The notes under the pieces: generated by a model
Database searches by the model: none
What the model was told of the DNA's origin: nothing
What the model saw: the letters and a program-made list of their open reading frames with translations, nothing else
Translations under genes and position numbers: made by a program
Source: Cupriavidus taiwanensis LMG 19424
GTDB taxonomy: Bacteria; Pseudomonadota; Gammaproteobacteria; Burkholderiales; Burkholderiaceae
Assembly (NCBI RefSeq): GCF_000069785.1
Contig: NC_010528.1
Location: forward strand, 434,001-498,000
Direction of reading: 5' to 3'
Length of the DNA stretch: 64,000 nt
In this document: one piece after another, positions 28,958-38,438 of the stretch
Layout: every line of letters starts with the position of its first letter
Numbering within the stretch: position 1 is the stretch's first letter

Positions 28958-30202
28958 TCAGCGCGCCGGCGTGTCGACGGCGCGCCGGCCCAGCGCCGGG
29001 TCGTCGGTAAAGAAGCCGTCGATGCCGGCCGCGACAAAGGCTTGCACCTCGCGCTCCATCCCCGCCGGGCTGCGCGTGGCCTCGTCGCCGCCGCTCTGCA
29101 GCGCCTTGGGCAGGAAGCTGTTTTCCGGGCGGAAGGTGTACGGATGGACGAACAGGCCGGCGGCGTGCGCCTGCTGTACGACCGCGGTCGGCGCGCCCAG
29201 GGCGCCCTGCGCGTCGCGGGGCACGACGCTGCTCTTCTCGGGGCCGATGCCGTCGGCGTAGGCGGCCACTTCGCGCAGGCCGGTCGTGCTCAGCATATCG
29301 CCGAAGGTGCGGCCGTCGCCGGCAAGCTTCCAGTCGGCCGGGCCCTTGCGCGGGTTGCCGATCAGCTGGACCAGCTTGACGTTGGGCAAGCCGTTGCCCA
29401 GCGTGCGCCGCAGCGCGCGCAGGCTGCCGCTCTCGAAACACTGGATAAACACCGGCGCATTGCGCAGGTAGGGCTGCGCGCGCACCGCCGCGGCAAGCTT
29501 GTCCTCGAGCGGCAAGCCGATGCCGCGGAAGTAGCTGGGGTGCTTCAGTTCGGCATAGATGCCGACGGGTTTGCCGGTGCGCAGCGCGGCCTGCTCGGCC
29601 AGGCGCACGATCTCGTCAAAGGTCGGCACCTCGAACTGGTCGTTCAGTCGCGCATTGGCCGGGCGCAGGCGCGGGATGCGCTCGCGCGCGCGCAGCGTCT
29701 TCAGTTCCGCCAGCGTGAAGTCTTCGGTGAACCAGCCGGTCAGGCGCTCGCCGTCGATCACCTTGGTGCGCTTGCGCTCGGCGAACTGCGGCAGTTCGGC
29801 GACGTTGGTGGTGCCGGTGATGTCGTTCTCGTGGCGCGCCACCAGCACGCCGTCGCGGGTCATGACCAGGTCTGGCTCGATCGCGTCGGCGCCGTCCTCG
29901 ATCGCCTTGGCATAGGCGGCCAGCGTATGCTCGGGACGCAGCGCGCTGGCGCCGCGATGCGCGATCACCAGGGGCTTCGGCTGCGCAGCCGGCGCGGACG
30001 CCGGCGCGCTGGCTGCGGGCGCCGGTGCCGGTGGCGCCGCCGGTGCGGCGCGCTTGGGACGCGGCGCCGTGGCGCAGCCGGCGGCCAGCGCCGCGCACGC
30101 CGCGGCGGCAGCGGCCGGCAGCAGCCAGCGCCGGCAGGCGGCAACAACACGGGCGAAGCTGGCGCGCGGGCGCGGCGCGCACGGTCGGGACGGGCTAGGC
30201 AT
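28958..30202 (-). CDS. Glycerophosphodiester phosphodiesterase, lipoprotein type
   Basis: 414 residues starting at ATG 30202, with AGGAA 7 bp upstream. The N-terminus is basic and then hydrophobic, ending in a clear lipobox (CAALAAGC), so it is probably lipidated and faces the periplasm. The GDPD TIM-barrel has the metal and catalytic motifs VIAHRGASALRPEHTL, IEPDLVMTRDG and RHEND. It hydrolyses glycerophosphodiesters to glycerol-3-phosphate and alcohol. It sits between ruvC and ruvA, splitting the usual ruvCAB order, which is unexpected for its function. Confidence 0.9.
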   Translation of the reverse strand: MPSPSRPCAPRPRASFARVVAACRRWLLPAAAAAACAALAAGCATAPRPKRAAPAAPPAPAPAASAPASAPAAQPKPLVIAHRGASALRPEHTLAAYAKAIEDGADAIEPDLVMTRDGVLVARHENDITGTTNVAELPQFAERKRTKVIDGERLTGWFTEDFTLAELKTLRARERIPRLRPANARLNDQFEVPTFDEIVRLAEQAALRTGKPVGIYAELKHPSYFRGIGLPLEDKLAAAVRAQPYLRNAPVFIQCFESGSLRALRRTLGNGLPNVKLVQLIGNPRKGPADWKLAGDGRTFGDMLSTTGLREVAAYADGIGPEKSSVVPRDAQGALGAPTAVVQQAHAAGLFVHPYTFRPENSFLPKALQSGGDEATRSPAGMEREVQAFVAAGIDGFFTDDPALGRRAVDTPAR

Positions 30203-30288
30203 GCAGCGTTCCTGTGGTGGGGCCAAGGCCCGATTGTAAAAGACGCGCGCGCATGGCTGCGGCAGCGCCAGCGCCGCGGCCGGCGTGT

Positions 30289-30834
30289 TCAGCCGACCAG
30301 GCGCCCCCGTCGCACGCGCATGCCCTTGCGCACCAGGTCGGGCGCCAGGCCGGCCAGCGTGCCCAGGGTATCGCCGCCGTTGGCATGGCAGATCGCCACG
30401 CCCAGCGCATCGGCGGCATCGCTGCCGGGCTGGCCGGGCAGCATCAGCAGCCGCGTGACCATTTCCTGCACCTGCGCCTTGTTGGCCCGGCCATAGCCGA
30501 CCACCGCCACCTTGAGTTGCAGCGCGGTGTATTCGAACACCGGCAGCCCGTAGCCGACCAGCCCGCAGATTGCCGCGCCGCGCGCCTGGCCAAGCAGCAG
30601 CGTGGATTGCGGGTTGACGTTGACGAAGACCTTCTCGATCGCCGCGCAGTCGGGCGCATAGGTCCGCGACACTTCGCTGATGCCGTCGTACAAGGTCTTC
30701 AGCCGCTCCGGCAGGTTGGCGTTGCCGTCGCTCTTGATCGTGCCCGAGGCGATGTAGGCCAGCTTGTTGCCCTGCTTCTCGATCACGCCGAAGCCGGTGG
30801 TGCGCAGGCCGGGGTCGATGCCTAGGATTCGCAT
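30289..30834 (-). CDS. ruvC: Holliday junction resolvase RuvC
   Basis: 181 residues from ATG 30834. Catalytic acidic residues sit in [22 protein letters not shown] and [14 protein letters not shown]. It nicks Holliday junctions symmetrically. The reading frame extends upstream to 30969 but that part runs through a palindromic repeat and lacks homology, so I start at the conserved M-R-I-L-G-I-D. A REP-like palindrome (30941-30964) lies between it and purH. Confidence 0.96.
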   Translation of the reverse strand: MRILGIDPGLRTTGFGVIEKQGNKLAYIASGTIKSDGNANLPERLKTLYDGISEVSRTYAPDCAAIEKVFVNVNPQSTLLLGQARGAAICGLVGYGLPVFEYTALQLKVAVVGYGRANKAQVQEMVTRLLMLPGQPGSDAADALGVAICHANGGDTLGTLAGLAPDLVRKGMRVRRGRLVG

Positions 30835-30940
30835 GGGGTAGGTAGAGTGGATGCCGCTGCTAGTGTATTGCTTTTTGCGCGGGGGTTCGCGCCGTGGCCT
30901 GGGGAAAGGCCAGCGATGGCTTGCAAGACGCTTGTGTGCT

Positions 30941-30964
30941 CCCTCTCCCGCTTGCGGGAGAGGG
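30941..30964. repeat. REP-like palindrome between ruvC and purH
   Basis: Perfect 11-bp arms CCCTCTCCCGC and GCGGGAGAGGG with a TT centre, preceded by TGCT. The same core (TGCTCCCTCTCCCGC) recurs at 47589-47619, so this is a dispersed intergenic repeat. Confidence 0.75.
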
Positions 30965-30988
30965 GCCACCCGATGGGATCGGGAGTGC

Positions 30989-32563
30989 TTAATGCCGGAA
31001 ATGCCGCGTGCCCGTCAGCACCATCGCGATGCCGTGCTCGTCGGCGGCGGCGATCACTTCGTCATCGCGCACCGAACCGCCCGGCTGGATCACGCAGGTC
31101 GCGCCCGCGTCGACCACCACGTCCAGGCCGTCGCGGAACGGGAAGAACGCGTCCGACGCCACCGCCGAGCCCGCCAGGGTCAGCCCGGCGTTCTGCGCCT
31201 TGATGCTGGCGATGCGCGCGGAATCGACGCGGCTCATCTGGCCTGCGCCCACGCCCAGCGTCATGCCGCCGCCGCAGAACACGATGGCGTTGGACTTGAC
31301 GAACTTGGCCACGCGCCACGCGAACATCAGGTCGTCCATTTCCTTCGGGGTCGGGTGGCGGCGCGTCACCACGCGCAACTCGGACGGCTGCACGTTCTTG
31401 GCGTCCGGGCTCTGCACCAGCAGGCCGCCGCCAACGCGCTTGAAGTCATACTGGTTGATGCCCTTGCCCAGCGGGATCTCGAGCAGGCGCACGTTCTGCT
31501 TGGCCGCGAACACGGCGCGCGCGGCGGCGCTGAACGACGGCGCGATCAGCACTTCGACAAATTGTTTGGCGACGGCCTGCGCGGCGGCTTCGTCCAGTTC
31601 CACGTTGAAGGCGATGATGCCGCCGAAGGCCGAAGTCGAGTCGGTCTTGAAGGCCTTGTCATACGCTTCGAGCGCGTTGGCGCCCAGCGCCACGCCGCAC
31701 GGGTTGGCGTGCTTGATGATGACGCAGGCGGCGGCCGCGGCGGCGTCGAACGACTTCACGCACTCCCATGCGGCATCGGCGTCGGCGATGTTGTTGTACG
31801 ACAGTTCCTTGCCCTGCAGCTGCACGTAGTTGGCCAGCGCGCCGTCCACCGCCTTCAGGTCGCGGTAGAACGCCGCCGACTGGTGCGGGTTCTCGCCGTA
31901 GCGCATTTCCTGCACCTTGTCGAAGGCCAGGTTCAGCGTCTGCGGATACGCGCTGCGGGCCTGGTGCGACTTGTCGGCGCCGAGGCTGGTCAGGTAGTTG
32001 GTGATGGCGCCGTCGTACTGCGCGGTGTGCGCGAATACCTTGGTGGCCAGGCGGAAATTGGTGTCGTAGCCGACGCTGTTGCCGTTGGCGCGCATTTCGC
32101 CGAGCACCACGGCATAGTCGGCCGGATCGACGATCACGGTCACGTCGCGGTGGTTCTTGGCCGCCGAGCGCAGCATGGTCGGGCCGCCGATGTCGATGTT
32201 CTCGATCGCGTCGGGCAGGGTGCAGTCATCCTTGGCCACGGTCTGCTGGAACGGGTACAGGTTCACCACCAGCAGGTCGATGGTGGGGATATCGTGCTCG
32301 GCCAGCGCGGCCATGTGCTCGGGCAGGTCGCGGCGCGCCAGGATGCCGCCGTGGACCTTCGGGTGCAGCGTCTTGACGCGGCCGTCGAGCATTTCCGGGA
32401 AGCCGGTGTAGTCGGCCACCTCCGTCACGGGCAGGCCGCTGTCGGCCAGCAGCTTGGCGGTGCCGCCGGTGGAAAGCAGCGTGACGCCGAGCGCGTTCAG
32501 TTCGCGCGCGAATTCGACGATGCCGGTCTTGTCGGAAACGGAGAGTAGGGCTTGCTTGATCAT
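30989..32563 (-). CDS. purH: Bifunctional AICAR formyltransferase / IMP cyclohydrolase
   Basis: 524 residues. N-terminal MGS-like IMP cyclohydrolase domain ([29 protein letters not shown]) and C-terminal AICAR transformylase domain with [11 protein letters not shown] and [11 protein letters not shown]. Completes the last two steps of IMP synthesis. Lies 22 bp downstream of fis on the minus strand, in the dusB-fis-purH order. Confidence 0.97.
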   Translation of the reverse strand: MIKQALLSVSDKTGIVEFARELNALGVTLLSTGGTAKLLADSGLPVTEVADYTGFPEMLDGRVKTLHPKVHGGILARRDLPEHMAALAEHDIPTIDLLVVNLYPFQQTVAKDDCTLPDAIENIDIGGPTMLRSAAKNHRDVTVIVDPADYAVVLGEMRANGNSVGYDTNFRLATKVFAHTAQYDGAITNYLTSLGADKSHQARSAYPQTLNLAFDKVQEMRYGENPHQSAAFYRDLKAVDGALANYVQLQGKELSYNNIADADAAWECVKSFDAAAAAACVIIKHANPCGVALGANALEAYDKAFKTDSTSAFGGIIAFNVELDEAAAQAVAKQFVEVLIAPSFSAAARAVFAAKQNVRLLEIPLGKGINQYDFKRVGGGLLVQSPDAKNVQPSELRVVTRRHPTPKEMDDLMFAWRVAKFVKSNAIVFCGGGMTLGVGAGQMSRVDSARIASIKAQNAGLTLAGSAVASDAFFPFRDGLDVVVDAGATCVIQPGGSVRDDEVIAAADEHGIAMVLTGTRHFRH

Positions 32564-32585
32564 GGCAGTGGGAAACGCTTCAAAT

Positions 32586-32819
32586 TCAAAGTAAACCGTG
32601 CTGCTGCAGCTTCTTGCGCAGCGTATTGCGATTGATGCCCAGGTAGGCGGCCGCCAGCGACTGGTTGCGCTCGGCGCGCACCATCACGGCTTCCAGCAGC
32701 GGCCGTTCGACCGCCTCGAGCACCATGTTGTACATGTTCGACGGCTCCTCGCCGTCCAGGTCGCGAAAGTACGTGTCCAGGCTTTCCCGGATGCACTGGT
32801 CGATAGCGTTGCGGCTCAT
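32586..32819 (-). CDS. fis: Fis family DNA-binding regulator
   Basis: 77 residues, shorter than E. coli Fis (98), as usual in betaproteobacteria. The C-terminal helix-turn-helix is clear: [31 protein letters not shown]. Its ATG overlaps the dusB stop (ATGA), the conserved dusB-fis coupling. Acts as a nucleoid-associated regulator. Confidence 0.95.
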   Translation of the reverse strand: MSRNAIDQCIRESLDTYFRDLDGEEPSNMYNMVLEAVERPLLEAVMVRAERNQSLAAAYLGINRNTLRKKLQQHGLL

Positions 32820-33877
32820 GCGGCAAGCAACTCCCCGTTTTTGTTGTTGTTCGCTTCGTCTTTGTCTGGCCCTGCATCGTCGACATACACCAGCCGGTCG
32901 GAAATCTGCGCCTGCTCGTCGAAGAACGCGTTGACCGCCGCCAGCTGCTCGGCGGTGCTTTCCAGCGTGTTCATGCGGTGGCGGAACAGGTTGGCGCCGC
33001 GCAGCCCGCGCGTGTACCAGGCAATGTGCTTGCGCGCGGTGCGCACGCCGGTGAACTCGCCGTAGAAGGCGTAGTGGTCTTCCAGGTGCGCGTTCATGAT
33101 GGCGCGGATCTCGGCCACTTCCGGCGACGGCAGCATCTCGCCGGTCTTCAGGAAGTGCTCGATTTCACGGAATAGCCAAGGCCGGCCCTGCGCGGCGCGG
33201 CCGATCATGATCGCGTCCGCGCCAGTCAGCGCCAGCACCTGCTTTGCCTTCTGCGGCGTCGTGATGTCGCCGTTGGCGACCACCGGGATCGACACCGCTG
33301 CCTTGACCGCGGCAATGGTCTCGTATTCGGCGTCGCCGTGGTACAGGTCGGCACGGGTGCGGCCATGGATGGTCAGCATACTGATGCCGGCGTCCTGGAC
33401 CATTTGCGCGACGCGCAGCGCATTGCGGTTCTCGCGGTTCCAGCCGGTGCGGATCTTCAGCGTGACCGGCACGCGGTCGCCGACCGCGGCAACCACCGCC
33501 TCGACGATGCGCACCACCAGCGGCTCGTTCTGCAGCAGCGCCGAGCCGGCGGCGACGTTGCACACCTTCTTGGCCGGGCAGCCCATGTTGATGTCGATGA
33601 TCTGCGCGCCGCGGTCGACGTTGTAGCGCGCGGCCTCGGCCATCATCGACGGCTCGGCGCCGGCGATCTGCACGGCGATGGGCTCGACCTCGCCGGCGTG
33701 GTTGGCGCGGCGCATGGTCTTTTCGCTTTTCCACAGCTGGGCGTTGGACGCGACCATCTCCGACACCGCGTAGCCCGCGCCGAGCTGCTTGCACAGCTGG
33801 CGGAAGGGCCGGTCCGTCACGCCCGCCATCGGGGCGACAAACAGGTTGTTGCGGAGTTGGTGAGGTCCGATCTGCAC
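32816..33877 (-). CDS. dusB: tRNA-dihydrouridine synthase B
   Basis: 353 residues if started at GTG 33877 (VQIGPHQLRNNLFVAPMAG), which aligns with the start of E. coli DusB. ATG 33955 is an alternative that adds 26 residues; neither has a clear ribosome site. Motifs: APMAGVTDRPFRQL, IDINMGCPAKKVCN with the catalytic Cys, TLKIRTGWN, TIHGRTR and MIGRAAQGRPW. Reduces specific uridines in tRNA using FMN. Coupled to fis downstream. Confidence 0.93.
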   Translation of the reverse strand: MQIGPHQLRNNLFVAPMAGVTDRPFRQLCKQLGAGYAVSEMVASNAQLWKSEKTMRRANHAGEVEPIAVQIAGAEPSMMAEAARYNVDRGAQIIDINMGCPAKKVCNVAAGSALLQNEPLVVRIVEAVVAAVGDRVPVTLKIRTGWNRENRNALRVAQMVQDAGISMLTIHGRTRADLYHGDAEYETIAAVKAAVSIPVVANGDITTPQKAKQVLALTGADAIMIGRAAQGRPWLFREIEHFLKTGEMLPSPEVAEIRAIMNAHLEDHYAFYGEFTGVRTARKHIAWYTRGLRGANLFRHRMNTLESTAEQLAAVNAFFDEQAQISDRLVYVDDAGPDKDEANNNKNGELLAA

Positions 33878-34074
33878 GGCGGTGGTGGCGGTTGTGGCGG
33901 TGAAGCGGCGGTTCTGGTGGCCCGTCCCGATGGCCCCGGCGTCGCCGCACGACATGCGCCGCGACGGATCGGGACAGTCTGCGCCGGGGCGGGAACGAAA
34001 CAGAGACGAAACGGAAAAACATGCCCCTGCCGAAACTGCGGCCGGCGGTGGATCGGGACATGTGCGAGGGCAGA

Positions 34075-34105
34075 ATTCTACCGCCAATCGGTCGCCATTG
34101 CCCAA
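34075..34105 (-). promoter_or_regulatory. Possible promoter of dusB-fis-purH
   Basis: On the minus strand, TTGGGC (34105-34100) and TAGAAT (34080-34075) with a 19-bp spacer, about 200 bp before the dusB start. Low confidence because of the long spacer. The 33878-34199 gap otherwise holds only a CT-rich leader and the palindrome at 34153-34188. Confidence 0.3.
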
Positions 34106-34152
34106 GATTTGAGCATCCGCGGCGCAAGGGGCCAGCACCGTGGCGCCATGAC

Positions 34153-34188
34153 GCCGCCGCCAGTGGCGCAAGCGCCACTGGCGGCGGC
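34153..34188. repeat. Perfect 17-bp-arm palindrome between ubiH and dusB
   Basis: Left arm 34153-34169 pairs perfectly with 34172-34188 around AA; the inner part is CAGTGGCGC/GCGCCACTG. It lies 12 bp beyond the ubiH stop. Without a T-run it is not a classical terminator, but could stabilise or end the ubiH transcript. Confidence 0.7.
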
Positions 34189-34199
34189 AAGCCGGCTGG

Positions 34200-35438
34200 T
34201 CAGCGGCGCATGCCGAACATCATGTGGCGCGCCAGCGCGTGCCGCAGCGGCGGCAGGCATGCCAGCGCCGCCAGCGAAGCGCCGCGCGCATGGGCGGCGA
34301 GCGGGTAGGCAATGCCGAACACGCGCGGCAGCAGGTCGGTCACGCCGATGGTGACGGCGCGGTCGAGGCGGTGGCGCCCGGCAAATGCCTGCAGCGCTTG
34401 CGGGGTGCAGGCGCCGCGCAGCGAGTCGGCCAGCGCAAACGCGTCGCGCAGGCCCAGGTTCAGCCCCTGTCCGGCCACCGGATGCAGCGTCTGGGCGGCA
34501 TTGCCGACCGCCACCACGCGACCGTTGACCGTGACCGGGGCGGCGTTCAGCCCCAGCGGGAAGGCATGGCGCTTGCCGGCCAGCGCGAACTGGCCCATGC
34601 GGTCGCCGAAGGCGCGGCCCAGCTCCGCGGCAAACTGGGCCTCGGGCAGCGCGAGGCGGCGCGCGGCCTGCTCCGGCGGGCAGCACCACACCAGCGCGTA
34701 GCCGGGCGTGCCGTGTTCCTCGTGCGGCAGCAGCGCCAGCGGGCCTTCCTCGGTAAAGCGCTCCCAGGCCCAGCCGGGCTGCGGGCGCGAGCAGGTGACA
34801 TGGGCGATCACCGCGGTCTGGCGGTAGTCGCGCGTGCGCGCGCCGCGGCCCTGGTGCGCGGCCTGCTCATGGAACAGCCCGCCCTCGGCCTGCACCGCCA
34901 GGCGCGCGGCAAACCGTGCCGCCTGGCCGTCGGGACCCGTGCCCTGCAGTTGCACCATGCCGGCATCGGCCACGTCGGCGCCGCGCGGCACCGGGTCCTG
35001 TTCGATCCGCTCGATGCGGGTTTCGAAGGCGCGCCGCAGCCGGCCCTCGCCGGCGGCCTGCGCGGCCTGCGCCAGCGCCCGCTCCAGCACGTTGCACAGC
35101 TCGCCGTAGCGCACCACGTAGCCGAGCGCCGGCACGCCGTAGTCGTCATGGTGCAGGCGGACATGGCCGAAGCGGCCGCGCTGCGACACATGGATATGCT
35201 CGATCGGGCTGCCCGGCACCGGCCACGCGCCGATCTGCTCCAGCAGCTGGCGGCTGCCGTGCGACAGCGCGATCGCGCGCGGGTCGCGAGCCGCGCGCGC
35301 CGGCGTGGCGGCGTCGACCAGCACCATGCGCCAGCCGGTGGTGCGCAACAGCTGGCAGGCCAGCGCCAGCCCGACCGGGCCGCCGCCGACGATGGCGATA
35401 TCGGCCGGGCCGCCGAAATCAGGCTGCGGGGCCGGCAT
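34200..35438 (-). CDS. ubiH: Ubiquinone biosynthesis FAD hydroxylase UbiH
   Basis: 412 residues from ATG 35438, which has AGGAG 9 bp upstream; earlier in-frame ATGs at 35456 and 35465 lack one. The FAD-binding GxGxxG is IAIVGGGPVGLALACQL, and the second FAD motif VGNAAQTLHPVAGQGLNLG is almost identical to E. coli UbiH. Hydroxylates the ubiquinone ring in the membrane-associated Ubi complex. It follows pepP and a 159-residue gene, similar to the pepP-ubiH pairing of enterobacteria. Start overlaps the upstream gene by 20 bp. Confidence 0.9.
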   Translation of the reverse strand: MPAPQPDFGGPADIAIVGGGPVGLALACQLLRTTGWRMVLVDAATPARAARDPRAIALSHGSRQLLEQIGAWPVPGSPIEHIHVSQRGRFGHVRLHHDDYGVPALGYVVRYGELCNVLERALAQAAQAAGEGRLRRAFETRIERIEQDPVPRGADVADAGMVQLQGTGPDGQAARFAARLAVQAEGGLFHEQAAHQGRGARTRDYRQTAVIAHVTCSRPQPGWAWERFTEEGPLALLPHEEHGTPGYALVWCCPPEQAARRLALPEAQFAAELGRAFGDRMGQFALAGKRHAFPLGLNAAPVTVNGRVVAVGNAAQTLHPVAGQGLNLGLRDAFALADSLRGACTPQALQAFAGRHRLDRAVTIGVTDLLPRVFGIAYPLAAHARGASLAALACLPPLRHALARHMMFGMRR

Positions 35439-35898
35439 CGTCACTGGCTCCTGCATGGTCTGCATCGGTTCCGGGCCGGGATTCGGCGCCGCGCTTCCAG
35501 CAGATCGCGTCCGAGCGCGACTTGCCTGCGGCGGCGTCGCGCAGCGCGTTGTCGAGTTTCTGCTGGTTGAAGCCCGGCAGCGCGCGCAGCTGCTCCAGCA
35601 GCGCGGCATGGTTGGCGGCGTCGAACGGCACCACGCAGCCCTGGCCCGAGTCGGGCGCGCCGATCAGGATCAGCCAGGCGGTACCGGCCCATGGCGCGCG
35701 GTCTGAGACCCGCACCACGACGCGCTCGAGCACGTTCCAGGTGATCTCTTCGCGCTGGCCGTCGGGGCGGTGCACCACCACGCGGTCGTCGTACAGGTTG
35801 ACGATGAACGGATCGGACGGACCGTGGCGCCGGGCGCTGCCGGCATGCCCGCCGACGCCGCCCTGGCCCGGCAGGATCCTGCGCAGCCAGCCGATCAT
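35419..35898 (-). CDS. Conserved hypothetical protein between pepP and ubiH
   Basis: 159 residues, ATG 35898 with GGAGGG 8 bp upstream and overlapping the pepP stop (ATGA). Middle part: NLYDDRVVVHRPDGQREEITW followed by VERV.VRVSDR and a Trp-rich strand, which looks like a small PH-like or immunity-type beta fold, then a helical region (LLEQLRALPGF). C-terminal ~35 residues are low complexity. Soluble, no signal. No recognised function; position suggests coexpression with pepP and ubiH. Confidence 0.75.
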   Translation of the reverse strand: MIGWLRRILPGQGGVGGHAGSARRHGPSDPFIVNLYDDRVVVHRPDGQREEITWNVLERVVVRVSDRAPWAGTAWLILIGAPDSGQGCVVPFDAANHAALLEQLRALPGFNQQKLDNALRDAAAGKSRSDAICWKRGAESRPGTDADHAGASDDAGPAA

Positions 35899-37307
35899 CG
35901 CTGGCCCTCCGCGGTGGCGCGGTCGCGCATCAGCGCTTCGATCTCGTCGGCGAGCACCGGCACGCCGCGCGTGATCAGCTCGCAGTCGCCCTCGGTGACC
36001 ACGGCGTCGTCCTCGATGCGGATGCCGATATGCCAGTAGCGCTCGGGCACGTCCTCGGCCGGGCGCACGTAGATGCCCGGCTCGATGGTCAGCACCATGC
36101 CGGGCTGCAGCGGCCGCCACGGCCGCTCGCCTTCGCCACTGTGGCTGGCCACGCGGTACTCGCCCACGTCATGGACATCCATGCCCAGCCAGTGGCCGGT
36201 GCGGTGCATGTAGAAGCGGCGGTAGCTGCCGCTGGCCAGCACGTCGTCGAGGGTGCCTTCCTTGTTGCGGTCGAGCAGGCCGGTATCGAGCATGCCCTGG
36301 GCCAGCACGCGCACGGCGGCGTCATGCGGCACGTTGTACGGTACACCGGCGCGAGTCTCGTCAATGGCAGCCTGTTGCGCGGCCACTACCAGGTCATACA
36401 GTTCGCGCTGCGCCGGCGAGAAGCGGCCCGAGACCGGGAAAGTGCGGGTAATGTCCGAGGCGTAGCCATCCAGCTCGCAGCCGGCGTCGATCAGGCACAG
36501 GTCGCCGTCCTTCAGCTCTGCCGGGCCGGCGCGGTAGTGCAGCACGCAGGCATTCGGGCCGGCGGCGACGATGGAGTTGTAGGCCACGCTCTGCGCGCCA
36601 TGGCGGCGGAATTCATAGAGCAGTTCGGCCTCGAGGTGGTATTCGCGCAGGCCGGCGCGGGTGGCCTGCATCGCGCGCACATGGGCGCCGGCGGAGATCG
36701 CCGCGGCGCGGCGCATGATGCCCAGCTCGCCGGCATCCTTGAACAGGCGCATCTCATCGAGCAGCGTGCGGATGTCGATCGCCACCGACGGCGCGGCCAC
36801 GCCGGCGCGGCTTTGCATGCGCACCGCGTCGAGCCAGCGTCGCATCTGCATGTCGGTGCGGATCGAATCCGCCAGCGGGTAGGCTATCTGCGCGCGGTTG
36901 GCCAGCAGCGGCGGCAGCGTGGCGTCGATGGCTTCGATGGAATGCGCTTCGTCGAAGCCGAATGCGGCGCGCGCGCCTTCCGGGCCGAAACGGAAGCCGT
37001 CCCAGATCTCGCGCTCTTCATGCTTGGGGCGGCAGAACAGGATGCTGCGGTCGGCCTCGGCCGGCTCGCCTGGCGCGCCGGCCACCAGCACCAGCACCGC
37101 TTCGGGCTCGGTGAAGCCGCTCAGGTAATAGAAATAGCTGTCGTGCCGGTAAGGATAGTCGCTGTCGCGATTGCGCATGGCTTCCGGCGCCGTGGGCAGG
37201 ATCGCCACGCCGCCGCCGCCGGCGCGCAGTTGCTGCAGCACACGGGCGCGGCGATCGCGGCAGGCGGCGAGGAGGGCGGCGAGGTGGGCGTGATCGGGTG
37301 CGGACAT
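35895..37307 (-). CDS. pepP: Xaa-Pro aminopeptidase P
   Basis: 470 residues. N-terminal aminopeptidase P domain, then a pita-bread M24 domain with the dimetal ligands: Asp in CLIDAGCELDGYASDITRTF, His in HRTGHWLGMDVHD, Glu in TIEPGIY and the C-terminal RIEDDAVV. Removes N-terminal residues before proline. Start MSAPDHAHLAALL. First gene of the pepP-159aa-ubiH group; upstream murU ends 82 bp away in the same direction. Confidence 0.95.
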   Translation of the reverse strand: MSAPDHAHLAALLAACRDRRARVLQQLRAGGGGVAILPTAPEAMRNRDSDYPYRHDSYFYYLSGFTEPEAVLVLVAGAPGEPAEADRSILFCRPKHEEREIWDGFRFGPEGARAAFGFDEAHSIEAIDATLPPLLANRAQIAYPLADSIRTDMQMRRWLDAVRMQSRAGVAAPSVAIDIRTLLDEMRLFKDAGELGIMRRAAAISAGAHVRAMQATRAGLREYHLEAELLYEFRRHGAQSVAYNSIVAAGPNACVLHYRAGPAELKDGDLCLIDAGCELDGYASDITRTFPVSGRFSPAQRELYDLVVAAQQAAIDETRAGVPYNVPHDAAVRVLAQGMLDTGLLDRNKEGTLDDVLASGSYRRFYMHRTGHWLGMDVHDVGEYRVASHSGEGERPWRPLQPGMVLTIEPGIYVRPAEDVPERYWHIGIRIEDDAVVTEGDCELITRGVPVLADEIEALMRDRATAEGQR

Positions 37308-37389
37308 TGGTCTGGCCTGATAAGGGGATCAGGCCGATTCTACCGCCGCTGGCGGCGCCGCTGCGCCAGTGGCGCCAAAGTCGCGCGCG

Positions 37390-38115
37390 CTAGCGCCCCG
37401 GTGCGGCCGACAGCATCGCGTCCAGCTCGGCCAGCTGCGCCGGCGTGCCGACGTTCTCCCAGCGACCGTCGAAGCGCTCGCCGGTGGCGGTGCCGGCGGC
37501 GATGCCGGCATGGTAGATCGGCGTCATCGCCAGCCGCGTGCCCGGCACGATATCGGTAAACAGCCGGGTGTCGTACAGCCCGATATTGCCGAAGGTCAGG
37601 CGCGCGCCGCTGGCCGGCTCGGCCTCGAGCGAGAGCCGGCCGTGGTCGTCCAGCGCGAAATCCCCGCGCGGATGGAACGGCGGGTTCGGCACCATCACCA
37701 GGTGCATGTGCGGCGCGGCCGCGCCCGCCAGCGCCTGTGCGCGCGGCAGCAGCGCGCGGAAATCGTAGTCGCAGAAGATGTCGCCGGACACCGCCAGGAA
37801 GATCTCGCCGCGGACCGGGTCGTGCGACAGCAGCGGCAGGGCCTTGGCGATGCCGCCGGCGGTTTCCAGCGCCTCGCCCTCGGCCGAGTAGGCGATGCGC
37901 ACGCCGAAGCGGCTGCCGTCGCCCAGCGCCGCCTCGATCTGCGCGCCCAGCCAGGCGTGGTTGATGACGATGTCGCGCAGCCCGGCGCGCGCCAGCGCTT
38001 CGATCTTCCACACGATCAGCGGCTTGCCGCCCACCGCCAGCAGCGGCTTGGGGCAGGCATCGGTCAGCGGGCGCATGCGGTCGCCGCGGCCGGCGGCAAA
38101 GATCATCACCTTCAT
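37390..38115 (-). CDS. murU: N-acetylmuramate-1-phosphate uridylyltransferase
   Basis: 241 residues. Nucleotidyltransferase signature in FAAGRGDRMRPLT and the lysine in PKPLL; later SGDIFCDYDF and RWENVGTP are typical of MurU. Makes UDP-MurNAc from MurNAc-1-phosphate in the peptidoglycan recycling route that bypasses MurA. ATG 38115 overlaps the azlD stop (ATGA) with GGAGG upstream. Its partner amgK lies 1.1 kb upstream, separated by azlCD. Confidence 0.88.
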   Translation of the reverse strand: MKVMIFAAGRGDRMRPLTDACPKPLLAVGGKPLIVWKIEALARAGLRDIVINHAWLGAQIEAALGDGSRFGVRIAYSAEGEALETAGGIAKALPLLSHDPVRGEIFLAVSGDIFCDYDFRALLPRAQALAGAAAPHMHLVMVPNPPFHPRGDFALDDHGRLSLEAEPASGARLTFGNIGLYDTRLFTDIVPGTRLAMTPIYHAGIAAGTATGERFDGRWENVGTPAQLAELDAMLSAAPGR

Positions 38116-38438
38116 CGGAACAGGGCCTCCAGGGCAAGCAGCGTGGCCATGCCGCCGGCAATGGTCCAGCCCACGCTGCGGGTACGTGCGGCAATCAGGA
38201 TGGCGACCACGCCGGCCACCAGCCTGGCGTTGGTCGGGGTCAGGGCAAGTTCGCCCTGCTGCATCAGCAGGTCGGGCGCGATCAGCGCCGACAGCATCGC
38301 GGCCGGCACGAACTGCAGCGCGGTGCGGAACCACGACGGCAGCCGCACCCGGCCTTCGACGGCGATAAACGACAGGCGGATCAGGAAGGTGGCCAGGCCC
38401 GCGGCCAGGAACACCCACAGCAGCGTCAGCGCGCTCAT
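38112..38438 (-). CDS. azlD: AzlD family branched-chain amino acid export subunit
   Basis: 108 residues with four hydrophobic segments (LLWVFLAAGLATFLIRLSF, ALQFVPAAMLSALIAPDLL, VAGVVAILIAA, WTIAGGMATLLALEALF). ATG 38438 overlaps the azlC stop, and the azlD stop overlaps murU. AzlD is the small subunit of AzlCD, which exports branched-chain amino acids in other bacteria. Confidence 0.88.
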   Translation of the reverse strand: MSALTLLWVFLAAGLATFLIRLSFIAVEGRVRLPSWFRTALQFVPAAMLSALIAPDLLMQQGELALTPTNARLVAGVVAILIAARTRSVGWTIAGGMATLLALEALFR

